Counted from the first letter of the stretch, positions 50,978-59,248 are shown. The stretch is DNA of 64,000 nt from M1-B18 sp048264125 (GCA_048264125.1 JBLXDM010000003.1:62001-126000), one strand, 5' to 3'. The notes: generated by a model not told the origin, from the letters alone. Translations and numbers: made by a program.

Positions 50978-51559
50978 TGGTTTTTTATACGATTGATTGT
51001 ATCCACTTCTCTTTAATATCTCCTCCAAAGCCCTGGTGATTACCGGAGCACCCCGATGACAGTCATCCCTGCCCTCCATTTTGCCGACATCCCCTATTCC
51101 CACTACTATAGTTGAAGGATTGATTTGATCAATTATATCTACCGTATCACCGTATAAAACACTGGCTGTAGTAGCGTAGCCGTCTTTATCCACTGGCTGA
51201 TCTACAATTTGGCAGCTTGAATCTATCGAAAAGTCTACATGTACCCCATTTACCCCTTCAGTATTGGAAGCCACTGCCAGTATGCCCAAGAGCTCTATAT
51301 CGGGATGATTCATAATCCTAGGAATGAGCTTTTCGCTGTCCCCTATATTAACATTCCCTACATCGTCCACCATAACCACTACCGGGTCGTGGTGGGCTTC
51401 CTTTATAAGCTTAATGATTTCACTGCCGGTTAGAGGTGTTGGATTTCCACCAGATCTGGATATACAACGTCCTCCAATATTTCTAGTAGCCACCTCAACT
51501 GACCTCTGGGCACAGGAATCTCCGTCTGTTACTAAAATAACCTTTCTCTTTATGTTCAT
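50975..51559 (-). CDS. spoVAEA: Stage V sporulation protein AEa
   Basis: The 194-residue soluble protein has KRKVILVTDGDSCAQRSVE, GGRCISRSGGNPTPLTGSEI and HDPVVVMVDDVGNVN, and ends with CHRGAPVITRALEEIL, the SpoVAEa signature. It is the last gene of the spoVA operon, which encodes the forespore dipicolinic acid channel. ATG 51559 lies 8 bases after AGGTGG. Confidence 0.92.
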   Translation of the reverse strand: MNIKRKVILVTDGDSCAQRSVEVATRNIGGRCISRSGGNPTPLTGSEIIKLIKEAHHDPVVVMVDDVGNVNIGDSEKLIPRIMNHPDIELLGILAVASNTEGVNGVHVDFSIDSSCQIVDQPVDKDGYATTASVLYGDTVDIIDQINPSTIVVGIGDVGKMEGRDDCHRGAPVITRALEEILKRSGYNQSYKKP

Positions 51560-51578
51560 CTCATTAGCCACCTAACCA

Positions 51579-51935
51579 TTATAGTTTAGACTTAGGAGTA
51601 AAAAGCACAGCCATTAAATAGCCGAACACAACCGCAGCGGTTATACCGCCGGAGGTTGCCTCTACCCCGCCTGTAAATACTCCTACAAGACCATTTTCCT
51701 TCACACCCTTGAATACACCCTTTGCCAGGGCATAGCCAAAGCCTGGCAGGGGAACAGTGGCACCTGCACCACCCACCTTGACCAACGGCTCATAAACCCC
51801 TATAGCTGTTAATATTACGCCAGATGTAACAAATATCACCAGCACATGGGCCGGTGTCAGCTTTGTGCCATCCATCAGCAGCTGACCTATTACACAGATT
51901 ATTCCTCCTACTATAAAAGCATTTAAGTATGTCAT
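51579..51935 (-). CDS. spoVAE: Stage V sporulation protein AEb
   Basis: The 118-residue membrane protein has NAFIVGGIICVIGQLLMDGT, LKVGGAGATVPLPGFGYALA-like text (VKVGGAGATVPLPGFG) and GVEATSGGITAAVVFGYL, closely paralleling SpoVAC, as expected for the paralogous channel subunits. ATG 51935, 8 bases after AGGAGGC, gives the standard length. Confidence 0.95.
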   Translation of the reverse strand: MTYLNAFIVGGIICVIGQLLMDGTKLTPAHVLVIFVTSGVILTAIGVYEPLVKVGGAGATVPLPGFGYALAKGVFKGVKENGLVGVFTGGVEATSGGITAAVVFGYLMAVLFTPKSKL

Positions 51936-51951
51936 ATACCTGCCTCCTAAA

Positions 51952-52962
51952 CTATATTTCAATGGCAACAGCATGTGCGATACTGGGGATAGACTCCCCC
52001 TGCTGTGCGCTGGTTGGAGAAAACAATGCCCCGGTGGAAACCAATAAAAGTCTTCTGATGTTTCTTAGTAGCATTTCCTGATACAGATACCCGCAAAACA
52101 CTACTGCCGAGCAGCCACAGCCGCTGCCTCCTGCATGGGTATCCTGCTTCTGTTGATCAAAAATTTCTATGCCGCAATCGGAGAAATTTGCTGCAACATC
52201 ATATCCCTTTTTATTCAATAGCTCTACTGCTAGCTCCTTACCATATACGCCAAGGTCACCGGTTATGATCAAATCATAGTCCGATGGCTGAAGGCCTGTA
52301 TCATCGAAATGGGTACTTATCGTATCTGCAGCCGCAGGTGCCATGGCAGCCCCCATGTTGTTAGCATCTACTATGCCATAATCAATTATCTTGCCAATGG
52401 TGGCAAGCGTTATGAAGGGACCCTTCTGATTGTGAGACAGCACCGCTGCTCCAGAGCCCGTAACTGTCCATGATGCTGTAAGGGGCCTTTGATTTCCTAG
52501 CTCCAGCGGGAATCTAAACTGTCTTTCCGCCGATGAAAAATGGCTAGAGGTGGCAGCAACTACTCTATCCGCAAATCCCCCATCTACCATCATCGCCGCC
52601 ATACTCAAGCTCTCAGTCATCGTAGAGCAGGCACCGTACAGTCCCAGAAAGGGCACCTGAAGATCTCTGGCGGCAAAGGAAGAGGACATCAGCTGATTTA
52701 AAAGATCCCCTCCAAACATAAACTCTATATCGGCTATTTTTAGCTCTGCCTTATCAACAGCCTTTGTTACCGCTTCTCTAATAAGCTTGCTTTCAGCCAT
52801 TTCCCAGCTATTTTGACCAAATAAATCATCCTGAAGAACTACATCAAAATAATCTGCAAGAGGTCCCTGTCCCTCCTTAGGCCCTACAATGGAGCCTGTG
52901 CTAATTATTGCAGGAGGATTTAAAAACTTTATTGTTTGTGCTCCTAATCTTTTTACAGCCAT
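51952..52962 (-). CDS. spoVAD: Stage V sporulation protein AD
   Basis: The 336-residue protein has the thiolase-like fold of SpoVAD, a dipicolinic-acid-binding protein: NPPAIISTGSIVGPKEGQGP, LGLYGACSTMTESLSMAAMM, SSAERQFRFPLELGNQRP and HAGGSGCGCSAVVF. GGAGGAAG precedes ATG 52962. It sits between spoVAC and spoVAE as in other spore-formers. Confidence 0.96.
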   Translation of the reverse strand: MAVKRLGAQTIKFLNPPAIISTGSIVGPKEGQGPLADYFDVVLQDDLFGQNSWEMAESKLIREAVTKAVDKAELKIADIEFMFGGDLLNQLMSSSFAARDLQVPFLGLYGACSTMTESLSMAAMMVDGGFADRVVAATSSHFSSAERQFRFPLELGNQRPLTASWTVTGSGAAVLSHNQKGPFITLATIGKIIDYGIVDANNMGAAMAPAAADTISTHFDDTGLQPSDYDLIITGDLGVYGKELAVELLNKKGYDVAANFSDCGIEIFDQQKQDTHAGGSGCGCSAVVFCGYLYQEMLLRNIRRLLLVSTGALFSPTSAQQGESIPSIAHAVAIEI

Positions 52963-52978
52963 ATGACTTCCTCCTCAA

Positions 52979-53437
52979 TCAATTGTATATTAAGTAATAT
53001 ATCAGACCTACTATAACAGAAGACGTTATGCCATAAACCAGAACAGGCCCTGCTAAATTAAACATTCTGGCAGCCACTCCAAAGACAAAGCCCTCCCGCT
53101 TAAATTCCATAGCAGGTGAAACTATCGAGTTTGCAAAGCCGGTAATGGGGACAATTGAGCCTGCACCTGCATGCTTACCCAGCTTGTCGTATACGCCAAT
53201 ACCAGTAAAAAATGCGCCAAGCCCTATCATAACCAGCGTAGTAACATTGGTGGCTGCTAAATGGGTGAGCCCTAATAGATCCTCAACATTGTTATGTACA
53301 AATTGTCCAATAGAACAGATGATTCCCCCTACAAAAAATGCCCATATGCAGTTGCGTACATAATTAGGCTTAGGTGCCTTCTGTTCTACATGCTTTTGGT
53401 ATTCCTTCTTTTTTTGAGTTTGGTTCTTTTTCTGCAT
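52979..53437 (-). CDS. spoVAC: Stage V sporulation protein AC
   Basis: The 152-residue protein has a basic, Lys/Gln-rich start, then membrane segments with CIWAFFVGGIICSIGQFVHN, AGAGSIVPITGFANSIVSPA and FNLAGPVLVYGITSSVIVGL. SpoVAC acts as a mechanosensitive-like channel subunit in the inner spore membrane. It starts 14 bases after the 49-residue micro-protein gene. Confidence 0.95.
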   Translation of the reverse strand: MQKKNQTQKKKEYQKHVEQKAPKPNYVRNCIWAFFVGGIICSIGQFVHNNVEDLLGLTHLAATNVTTLVMIGLGAFFTGIGVYDKLGKHAGAGSIVPITGFANSIVSPAMEFKREGFVFGVAARMFNLAGPVLVYGITSSVIVGLIYYLIYN

Positions 53438-53451
53438 AAAGAACTCCCCTT

Positions 53452-53601
53452 TCAGCGTAGTTCATTGGTTTTTACCTTGCTTTTTATTTCCTCTAGAATA
53501 ATCTCACCCGTTGGCTGCTGATTTATCCTATCATTTCCCTTGTCATCAATACTTTGTAGCTCAAGCCCTTTAATATATTTATTGTGGTAATATTTCTTCA
53601 A
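53452..53601 (-). CDS. Unrecognised 49-residue protein inside the spoVA operon
   Basis: The frame starts at TTG 53601 with GGGGGTGAGG just upstream and ends 14 bases before spoVAC. It encodes a soluble, charged peptide beginning LKKYYHNKYIKGLELQSIDD and ending ILEEIKSKVKTNELR. I do not recognise it. Size, position and a good ribosome binding site argue that it is translated with the forespore spoVA genes, perhaps in a regulatory or adaptor role. Confidence 0.6.
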   Translation of the reverse strand: MKKYYHNKYIKGLELQSIDDKGNDRINQQPTGEIILEEIKSKVKTNELR

Positions 53602-53621
53602 AAGCCTCACCCCCTATTACC

Positions 53622-53679
53622 CACACTGCGTTATTCCTTAGTCGTTAAGATTGAACTTATAGCTAAAATCAAGGCACTA
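53622..53679. repeat. Possible degenerate relative of the 44712-44820 element
   Basis: The minus strand from the spoVAB stop codon reads TAGTGCCTTGA, then CTATAAG, then AAGGAAT, blocks that occur in the same order in one or other half of the 109-bp element. Only 11 bases at the end are identical, so the relation is tentative. No inverted partner is seen here. Confidence 0.3.
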
Positions 53680-54087
53680 ATTTATTACTATCCAGTGCAG
53701 CAAGGAGCCTATTACCTTGCCAAAGACCAATGCATAAAGAATATATATTACATATCCCTCCAGCCTAAATCTCCTTACAATTACAGGCATTACATTCATA
53801 ACCTCTGCCAAGGCAGAAGCCAGCATTCCAACAAACACACCCATAAAAAAGCCTACTATAACAACCGTAAGCCCCCCTAAAGGTATAGAAAGCCCTGTCA
53901 GTGATGCCAATGCTGCAAGGCTTGCGCCTGCAATAATTACCGTCTCATACCAACGGATATATCGATAAGTACTTGTAAGCTGAGCTAATCGTGGCACTAT
54001 GTCCAACAGAGTGATCAAAGCAACAATACCGCTACCAACAATAACGCCGTTTGCCAGACCTATAAAAGGAATCAATACCGTCCTCAT
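53677..54087 (-). CDS. spoVAB: Stage V sporulation protein AB
   Basis: This 136-residue membrane protein has IGLANGVIVGSGIVALITLL, RYIRWYETVIIAGAS and GFFMGVFVGMLASALAEVMN, then PVIVRRF, the SpoVAB pattern. It abuts spoVAA with no gap and is followed, after 75 bases, by the 49-residue gene and spoVAC. Confidence 0.92.
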   Translation of the reverse strand: MRTVLIPFIGLANGVIVGSGIVALITLLDIVPRLAQLTSTYRYIRWYETVIIAGASLAALASLTGLSIPLGGLTVVIVGFFMGVFVGMLASALAEVMNVMPVIVRRFRLEGYVIYILYALVFGKVIGSLLHWIVIN

Positions 54088-54714
54088 TTATATCCCCTCG
54101 GTTTTATCTTCATTGCTATGATCCTTTATGAAGGAATCCATATTTTGCTGGTACAGGTACATTTCAACCTCTAGTGGGCTAGGCTCATTGTTAATTCGCT
54201 TTTTAAAAATATGATTAAAAAACACCGACATGCCTACTCCTATCCCAAGGCTATAGGGAATTTGCAAAAGCAGAGGCCTTTCCTCCTCTATCCCGGTGAT
54301 TAGATGGTATAGGGTTTGATGGGCGCTACTCATATCAACATCTGCATGGAAATTGATAATAGCAGTTATAGACCCTATAAACAGTAAAAAGGTAACAATA
54401 GCCAGTCTTAGCGGTTTAAACCTATCCGTCTTGCTGCCGTCATCACTAAAATTCACCAATATCTCTGGCTCACCCAATACTGTAATTATAAGACCTGGAA
54501 ATTTATCTTTAATAAGTGCTATTATAGAAAGCATCGATATTAAATGACTGTCCTTAACACTATCCTCTTTAAATTCAAACTTAAGCTCCTCGATCTCTCC
54601 TTTATATTTTTCCTCTGCGATAATACTGATTAAATCCTTTACGAAAATTCCACTTGTCCTATTCCAAGCAATTTTTCCTTTGGATTGTATAAATACTTGG
54701 TTTGTATTGTCCAT
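54088..54714 (-). CDS. spoVAA: Stage V sporulation protein AA
   Basis: The 208-residue protein has an N-terminal soluble domain (VFIQSKGKIAWNRTSGIFVK) and two membrane segments (LAIVTFLLFIGSITAIINFH and IPYSLGIGVGMSVFFNHIF), consistent with SpoVAA. AGGGGAAGC precedes ATG 54714. It follows the 50-residue membrane peptide by 11 bases. Confidence 0.9.
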   Translation of the reverse strand: MDNTNQVFIQSKGKIAWNRTSGIFVKDLISIIAEEKYKGEIEELKFEFKEDSVKDSHLISMLSIIALIKDKFPGLIITVLGEPEILVNFSDDGSKTDRFKPLRLAIVTFLLFIGSITAIINFHADVDMSSAHQTLYHLITGIEEERPLLLQIPYSLGIGVGMSVFFNHIFKKRINNEPSPLEVEMYLYQQNMDSFIKDHSNEDKTEGI

Positions 54715-54725
54715 ATAGCTTCCCC

Positions 54726-54878
54726 TTATCTAAAAAATGAATACGCCATAACCAAATCTGCCTTCTCAGGCTCTGAATCAGTCTTTTGCATTTGAGTATA
54801 ATAATACCAGGAGCCCATCACCAGAAGAGCTACAGCAAATACTAAGGCTAGAAGTCCCTTTAATCTAATCTGCCTCAT
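54726..54878 (-). CDS. Unrecognised 50-residue membrane peptide heading the spoVA operon
   Basis: The frame starts at ATG 54878 with AAGGCGGTGA upstream and ends 11 bases before spoVAA. The product has a basic start (MRQIRLKG), one membrane helix (LLALVFAVALLVMGSWYYY) and a polar tail. It lies between the sigF terminator and spoVAA, where B. subtilis has no gene, so it would be the first gene of the spoVA transcript. Role unknown; a small SpoVA-channel accessory protein is conceivable. Confidence 0.65.
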   Translation of the reverse strand: MRQIRLKGLLALVFAVALLVMGSWYYYTQMQKTDSEPEKADLVMAYSFFR

Positions 54879-54940
54879 TATTATCACCGCCTTTAGATTT
54901 ATTATTTGTCTTTAATTCTCATTTCATTCTTTTGCCCAAA

Positions 54941-54978
54941 ATAAAAGCAGGCTTGATTTTTTCAAATCAAGCCTGCTT
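54941..54978 (-). terminator. Terminator overlapping the end of sigF
   Basis: AAGCAGGCTTGATTT (54945-54959) pairs perfectly with AAATCAAGCCTGCTT (54964-54978). On the minus strand TTATTTTGG follows. The 5' arm of the stem is formed by the last sigF codons and stop (54967-54969), so sigF and spoVA are likely separate units. Confidence 0.85.
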
Positions 54979-55737
54979 CATTATATCCTTCATATATTTT
55001 AAAACTTTTTTCTCTATTCTTGATACCTGCACCTGTGATATCCCCAATACGTCTGCAATCTCGGTTTGAGTTTTATCCTTGAAATATCTTAATACAATGA
55101 TCTGACGCTCCCTTGGCTCCAGCTGTGAAATTACCTCCTTAAGCACTATTCTATCCACCAGCTCACTATCCTCAAGATTGGAGGTTTCTCCTATCTTATC
55201 CAACAAATGGATAGGTGATCCGTCGTCATGATGGATGACATCGTATAAATACTCCGGGTGAATACTGGAATCAAGTGCCATTACAATTTCTTCCTTACCA
55301 ATATTTAAATCATCTGCTATTTCCTGAAGGGTTACCTCTCTACCCAGCTCTCTGGTCAGCCTTTCCTTTGATATTTTTATCTTTGATGCCGTCTGCTTAA
55401 GTGACCTTGAGACCTTGATGATTCCGTCATCCCGCAAAAATCTTTTTATTTCACCTATGATCATAGGCACCGCATATGTAGAAAATCGAACTTCATAGCT
55501 GGCATCAAACTTTTTAATTGCTTTTATAAGCCCGATACAGCCTAATTGAAAAAGGTCCTCCTTCTCATAGCCTCTATTTACAAAGCGTTTGATTACACTT
55601 CTCACCAAGCCTAAATTATGACTGACTAAAAGCTCCTGTGCCCTGCCATCCCCTGCCTGAGCCTTTAATATCAGCTCCATTGTTTCGTCATGCCCTAATA
55701 TTTCAACCTGTTCCCCTAAAAAAGCTGCATTATTCAT
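54967..55737 (-). CDS. sigF: RNA polymerase sporulation sigma factor SigF
   Basis: The 256-residue sigma-70-type factor has region 2 (LVRSVIKRFVNRGYEKEDLF, QLGCIGLIKAIKKFD), region 3 (REVTLQEIADDLNIGKEEI) and region 4 (LEPRERQIIVLRYFKDKTQT, EIADVLGISQVQVSRIEKKV). It is the first forespore sigma factor, held by SpoIIAB. It lies 12 bases after spoIIAB in the conserved spoIIA operon; the downstream spoVA genes confirm SigF rather than the related SigG. Confidence 0.95.
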   Translation of the reverse strand: MNNAAFLGEQVEILGHDETMELILKAQAGDGRAQELLVSHNLGLVRSVIKRFVNRGYEKEDLFQLGCIGLIKAIKKFDASYEVRFSTYAVPMIIGEIKRFLRDDGIIKVSRSLKQTASKIKISKERLTRELGREVTLQEIADDLNIGKEEIVMALDSSIHPEYLYDVIHHDDGSPIHLLDKIGETSNLEDSELVDRIVLKEVISQLEPRERQIIVLRYFKDKTQTEIADVLGISQVQVSRIEKKVLKYMKDIMKQA

Positions 55738-55749
55738 ACCATCGACCCC

Positions 55750-56187
55750 TTACTCCGCATTGAGGCTTTTGAAATTTTTAACCATCTTTATACTAGTTCC
55801 CTTTCCCAGCTCAGAATATACATCAATTTTGTCCATAAAGGTCTCCATCACTGTAAATCCCATACCGGAACGCTCCAGCTCTGGCTTAGAGGTATATAGC
55901 GGCTCCATTGCCAGTTGAATGTCCTCAATACCCCTTCCATTATCCTGAACCACTATCTCCAGCTCCTTGCCATTGATGCTGCATATGACGGTTACCACAC
56001 CCGCCTGATTTTCATAGCCATGGATGATGGCATTTGTTACAGCCTCTGAAACAGCTGTTTTGATGTCGGCTAATTCTTCAATGGTGGGGTCCAATTGAGC
56101 TGCAAAGGCAGCAACCACTACCCTAGCAAATGCCTCATTTTGTGACTTGCTATCAAATTCCAACTTCATGTGATTTTTATATTCCAT
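55750..56187 (-). CDS. spoIIAB: Anti-sigma F factor SpoIIAB
   Basis: The 145-residue GHKL kinase has the N box DIKTAVSEAVTNAIIHGYEN, G1 QDNGRGIEDI and G2 ERSGMGFTVM. It binds SigF and phosphorylates SpoIIAA. Operon position between spoIIAA and sigF is conserved. Confidence 0.96.
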   Translation of the reverse strand: MEYKNHMKLEFDSKSQNEAFARVVVAAFAAQLDPTIEELADIKTAVSEAVTNAIIHGYENQAGVVTVICSINGKELEIVVQDNGRGIEDIQLAMEPLYTSKPELERSGMGFTVMETFMDKIDVYSELGKGTSIKMVKNFKSLNAE

Positions 56188-56202
56188 CCGTTAAACACTC
56201 CT

Positions 56203-56538
56203 TTACATACGATTGAGAGCTTCTTGAAGACTTTCACATTTATCAACAATTCTGTATAACCCCGATAAGGTAAATATCTTATCTATTTTTTCAGAAACGT
56301 TGATGACCGCCACCTTACCACCCATTTTAGAGATGCTTTTGTACCTACCCATTATAACGCCAATCCCCGAACTATCCATAAAATTCAAGCCCTTAAGGTC
56401 AAACACCAGATTTTTAGATCTCTTTTTGGCGATCAAATCATCCATTTCCAGACGAATTCCTTCAGCCACATGATGATCAAGCTCACCAATAGGCTGAAGT
56501 ATTAAATTGTTTTCTATTACCTGATAGTTTAGCTGCAA
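56203..56538 (-). CDS. spoIIAA: Anti-anti-sigma factor SpoIIAA
   Basis: The 111-residue STAS-domain protein has the phosphorylation segment FDLKGLNFMDSSGIGVIMGR, with the target Ser at residue 56 or 57. When dephosphorylated it frees SigF by binding SpoIIAB. First gene of spoIIAA-spoIIAB-sigF; GGAGGGGGC precedes ATG 56538. Confidence 0.95.
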   Translation of the reverse strand: MQLNYQVIENNLILQPIGELDHHVAEGIRLEMDDLIAKKRSKNLVFDLKGLNFMDSSGIGVIMGRYKSISKMGGKVAVINVSEKIDKIFTLSGLYRIVDKCESLQEALNRM

Positions 56539-56576
56539 TTTGCCCCCTCCTCTTTAGTAATCTTTCGACCTATTAT

Positions 56577-56606
56577 ATTTCTATTAAATGCTGAATAATC
56601 CCTTCA
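56577..56606 (-). promoter_or_regulatory. Candidate sigma-H promoter of the spoIIA operon
   Basis: On the minus strand GAAGGGATT and, after about 12 bases, ATAGAAAT resemble the sigma-H elements (AGGA-type -35, GAAT-type -10) at a suitable distance from spoIIAA. The match is partial; the assignment leans on knowledge that spoIIA is sigma-H dependent in Bacillus. Confidence 0.35.
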
Positions 56607-56683
56607 TAGAAAAAACACTTGTTTTGTTATATTTTGAGTGTTTTTGTATGCATAAGCGCAAAATATGTATAAAAAATTGGAAT

Positions 56684-56720
56684 AAGAAAAGGCCGCCTTT
56701 AAAAATGCCTGCGACCTTTT
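56684..56720 (-). terminator. Terminator candidate after the phospholipase-C-like gene
   Basis: AAAAGGCCGC (56687-56696) pairs with GCGACCTTTT (56711-56720) with one mismatch. On the minus strand CTTATTCC follows. Confidence 0.5.
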
Positions 56721-56730
56721 ATGTGACTCT

Positions 56731-57444
56731 TTAATTATGTGAAAAAATATCGTCGTAAAACATTAGCATAGCCCCTGCTGTCGTCCTTTTTGCTAAGGGC
56801 AGCGCGCACCTTGTTATACTGTAAAATCTTTCCTCATCCTTTTCAATGACTTTAAATCGCTTATATATTTTGATGGCAACTCTAGCATTAAATCTAATAA
56901 ACTCCTCAATTGTGTCCAGCCTATAGGCACCGGATTCCACCTGAAAATCGTTGATATTCTGATAGGTCCTCTTAACGAAGGTTTCGTACTGCTTATGGCT
57001 ATCCAGCAGGCGTATATTAGCGTGCTGAGGTATCGTCATATCATGTATGATGTGGAGGGCTGCTCCGAAATAAAACATAGACCTTTTAAATTCCCCTTCA
57101 CGCCATAGCTTTAAGGCCCTTAGATAATAATCTATTCCCAGCTCCATGGCGCTTCTTCTTCCATACAGCCCCTTCTTCTTATAGGGATTGTAAAAATGAT
57201 TGGTGCTCTTAAAATCCTGGTCGGCCCAAACAGCCCCTTCGTTAATATCTAATATATAGCTGCCAAATAGGTTATACGCATCCGCATAATTATCATTTCT
57301 AAGGATCTTCAGCGCCTGCACATTTATAAATTTGTGGACCTTGCATTGGGTCTTAATTATTGATTTTTTTACTGGGTTTACGATGCCGAATACAGTACTA
57401 AGGAAATAGTCATAGGTAGTTTCAAAAATATCTATATAAATCAC
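56731..57444 (-). CDS. Zinc-dependent phospholipase C-like protein
   Basis: The roughly 237-residue protein has KVHKFINVQALKIL, WADQDFKSTNHFYNP and ALHIIHDMTIPQHA, matching the His/Asp zinc-binding motifs of the zinc-dependent phospholipase C fold. There is no signal peptide, so it may act inside the cell or in the sporulating cell rather than as a secreted toxin. The start is uncertain: GTG 57444 directly abuts AAAGAGG, and no other good start lies nearby. It is read towards spoIIAA, separated by about 190 bases. Confidence 0.78.
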   Translation of the reverse strand: MIYIDIFETTYDYFLSTVFGIVNPVKKSIIKTQCKVHKFINVQALKILRNDNYADAYNLFGSYILDINEGAVWADQDFKSTNHFYNPYKKKGLYGRRSAMELGIDYYLRALKLWREGEFKRSMFYFGAALHIIHDMTIPQHANIRLLDSHKQYETFVKRTYQNINDFQVESGAYRLDTIEEFIRFNARVAIKIYKRFKVIEKDEERFYSITRCALPLAKRTTAGAMLMFYDDIFSHN

Positions 57445-57510
57445 CCTCTTTATCGTAGATGATATTAGTATTAGAAATTATAAGGATATTTTATACTTTA
57501 GTTTTCCTCG

Positions 57511-57538
57511 CTAAAAAAGCCGGTATTTAACCGGCTTT
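57511..57538 (-). terminator. Terminator of the flavin lipoprotein gene
   Basis: AAAGCCGGT (57516-57524) pairs with ACCGGCTTT (57530-57538). On the minus strand TTTTAG follows. It begins just beyond the stop at 57549. Confidence 0.88.
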
Positions 57539-57548
57539 AGTTTATAAC

Positions 57549-59003
57549 TTATTTGATTTCAAGGGCTGCATTTCTTCCTGCCAATCTACCTAATGAAAAG
57601 CTCATTGCTATAGATGTACCGCTGGCTGGATAAACTTGATTATATAATTGTCCATTTGCAACTTCACCTGCTGCAAACAAGCCCTTAATAACATCACCAC
57701 TGGTATTTAAAACCCTTCCCTCAAGAGACACCCTCGGTCCGCCAAAGGAGCCTATCATAGCCTGTGATACCTTTAAGGCATAATATGGTCCTGCTTCAAT
57801 TGGAGCTAATAATGCTGCGGGCTTGCCAAAATCTGAGTCTTCACCATTTTTTGCAAGGGTGTTGTATCTATCTACAGTCTTTATAAGCTTATCCGCTGGA
57901 ATACCCATCGATAGAGCTAGCTCTTCTATGGTTTCACCTTTAAAGCTGTACTTCTCCTCTAGTCCTGTTTCTAAAACCTCTGCTGGTCCATTTTTATCTA
58001 AAATTATATAGAATTCATTAAAGCTATTTTCTGCTAAAACATCATGTACAACCGCATAGTGTATGATTTCATTTACAAATCTGTCACCTAAAGGATTTAC
58101 ATATAGCCCTGGAAGAAAAACTAATCCTCCAAGGGGCGTAGTATATGGATATTCAGCTGCAACGCCTTTGAAGCCAATTACTCCATTCTTCGATACGATA
58201 TCCGCACCAGCGTCTCTAGCCATAATTAGACCATCGCCTACGTTACCTCTTGCAGAAAATGATATATGCCCATTGGCCATTGGTGCGTATTGTGCAATAA
58301 GGTCTGGATTTACATCATAGCCTCCAGTCGTTAAAATAACAGCCTTAGCATTTATCACTAGCTTTTCTCCCTCATGCTCTGCTTCAGCACCTACTACGTC
58401 GTTTTTATCATTTACTATAAGCTTCTTAGCCGGTGTGTTTAATAATATCTCGACACCCTTTTCTCTTGCTGTTTTTTCTAATGGCTGTATTAAACCAAAG
58501 CCTTTACCCTCCTTAGGGGTATGACCTCTTAAGGCAGGGCTTACACCTTGAGGCGCTATATCATCGGAGAACTCAACGCCTTGCTCTTCAAGCCATCCAA
58601 AGGTTTCACCGGAGTGCTCTGCAATATAATTAATAAATTCTATATCCACATTCCCCTCAGCCATGTCTATCCAATACTGTGCAAGATCTTCCCATTTCTC
58701 ATCTATTCCTAATCTTTTTTGAACTGGGGTTTCAGCACCATACATGATACCAGCAGATATCAGAGTACTTCCACCTAGCATCGGCATTTTCTCCAGCAGC
58801 ATTACTGAAGCACCATTATCTACAGCCTCTATGGCTGCAGCTAGGCCTGCTGCGCCTCCTCCTATTACAAGTACGTCAACATTTTTTACTGCATCAGTGG
58901 TTTTTTCTTCCGCTCCTGTATTCTCTAGATCAGTGCAGCCAAAAAGCATCCCCACTATCAATAAAACTGCAATCATGCTTATCATCTGTCTTTTTCTTAA
59001 CAA
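57549..59003 (-). CDS. Lipoprotein FAD-dependent reductase (fumarate reductase/flavocytochrome c flavin domain type)
   Basis: The 484-residue protein has a lipoprotein signal peptide with lipobox LFGC (Cys about 23), then a Rossmann FAD site VDVLVIGGGAAGLAAAIEAV, LLEKMPMLGGSTLISAGIM and a C-terminal GLFAAGEVANGQLY. It belongs to the FAD-binding 2 family that includes fumarate and urocanate reductases, but lacks haem or FMN-binding domains, so it needs a separate electron donor at the outer face of the membrane. Substrate unknown. Start TTG 59003 lies 8 bases after AGGAGG. It is a single-gene unit under a MerR-type promoter. Confidence 0.85.
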   Translation of the reverse strand: MLRKRQMISMIAVLLIVGMLFGCTDLENTGAEEKTTDAVKNVDVLVIGGGAAGLAAAIEAVDNGASVMLLEKMPMLGGSTLISAGIMYGAETPVQKRLGIDEKWEDLAQYWIDMAEGNVDIEFINYIAEHSGETFGWLEEQGVEFSDDIAPQGVSPALRGHTPKEGKGFGLIQPLEKTAREKGVEILLNTPAKKLIVNDKNDVVGAEAEHEGEKLVINAKAVILTTGGYDVNPDLIAQYAPMANGHISFSARGNVGDGLIMARDAGADIVSKNGVIGFKGVAAEYPYTTPLGGLVFLPGLYVNPLGDRFVNEIIHYAVVHDVLAENSFNEFYIILDKNGPAEVLETGLEEKYSFKGETIEELALSMGIPADKLIKTVDRYNTLAKNGEDSDFGKPAALLAPIEAGPYYALKVSQAMIGSFGGPRVSLEGRVLNTSGDVIKGLFAAGEVANGQLYNQVYPASGTSIAMSFSLGRLAGRNAALEIK

Positions 59004-59097
59004 ATTGAATTCCTCCTTTTTTAGAATTACTAAGTATTGCTATGTCTAATCCCCCACTAAATGCTTAAAACGATATTAGAAGGAGCCTTACCCTTTT

Positions 59098-59128
59098 ATT
59101 CTAAACCCTAGTCCAACACCAGAGTCAA
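59098..59128 (-). promoter_or_regulatory. MerR-type promoter/operator of the flavin lipoprotein gene
   Basis: On the minus strand TTGACT (59123-59128) and TAGAAT (59098-59103) are separated by 19 bases, the long spacer diagnostic of MerR-activated promoters. The spacer contains an imperfect dyad ACTCTGG...CTAGGGT (arms about 59107-59126). A MerR-family gene lies just upstream on the same strand. Confidence 0.72.
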
Positions 59129-59160
59129 TAAATTTCGTTAAAATTTTAATTAATAATAAT

Positions 59161-59198
59161 AAAAAAAACCAGAAAATACCCACTGTCTTTTCTGGTTT
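59161..59198 (-). terminator. Terminator of the merR-like gene
   Basis: AAACCAGAAAA (59166-59176) pairs perfectly with TTTTCTGGTTT (59188-59198). On the minus strand more than five T follow. Confidence 0.9.
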
Positions 59199-59248
59199 TC
59201 TGAGGAAATAGCTTAATAAAGATAAGTAGCATGTAGACTATAATCCTA

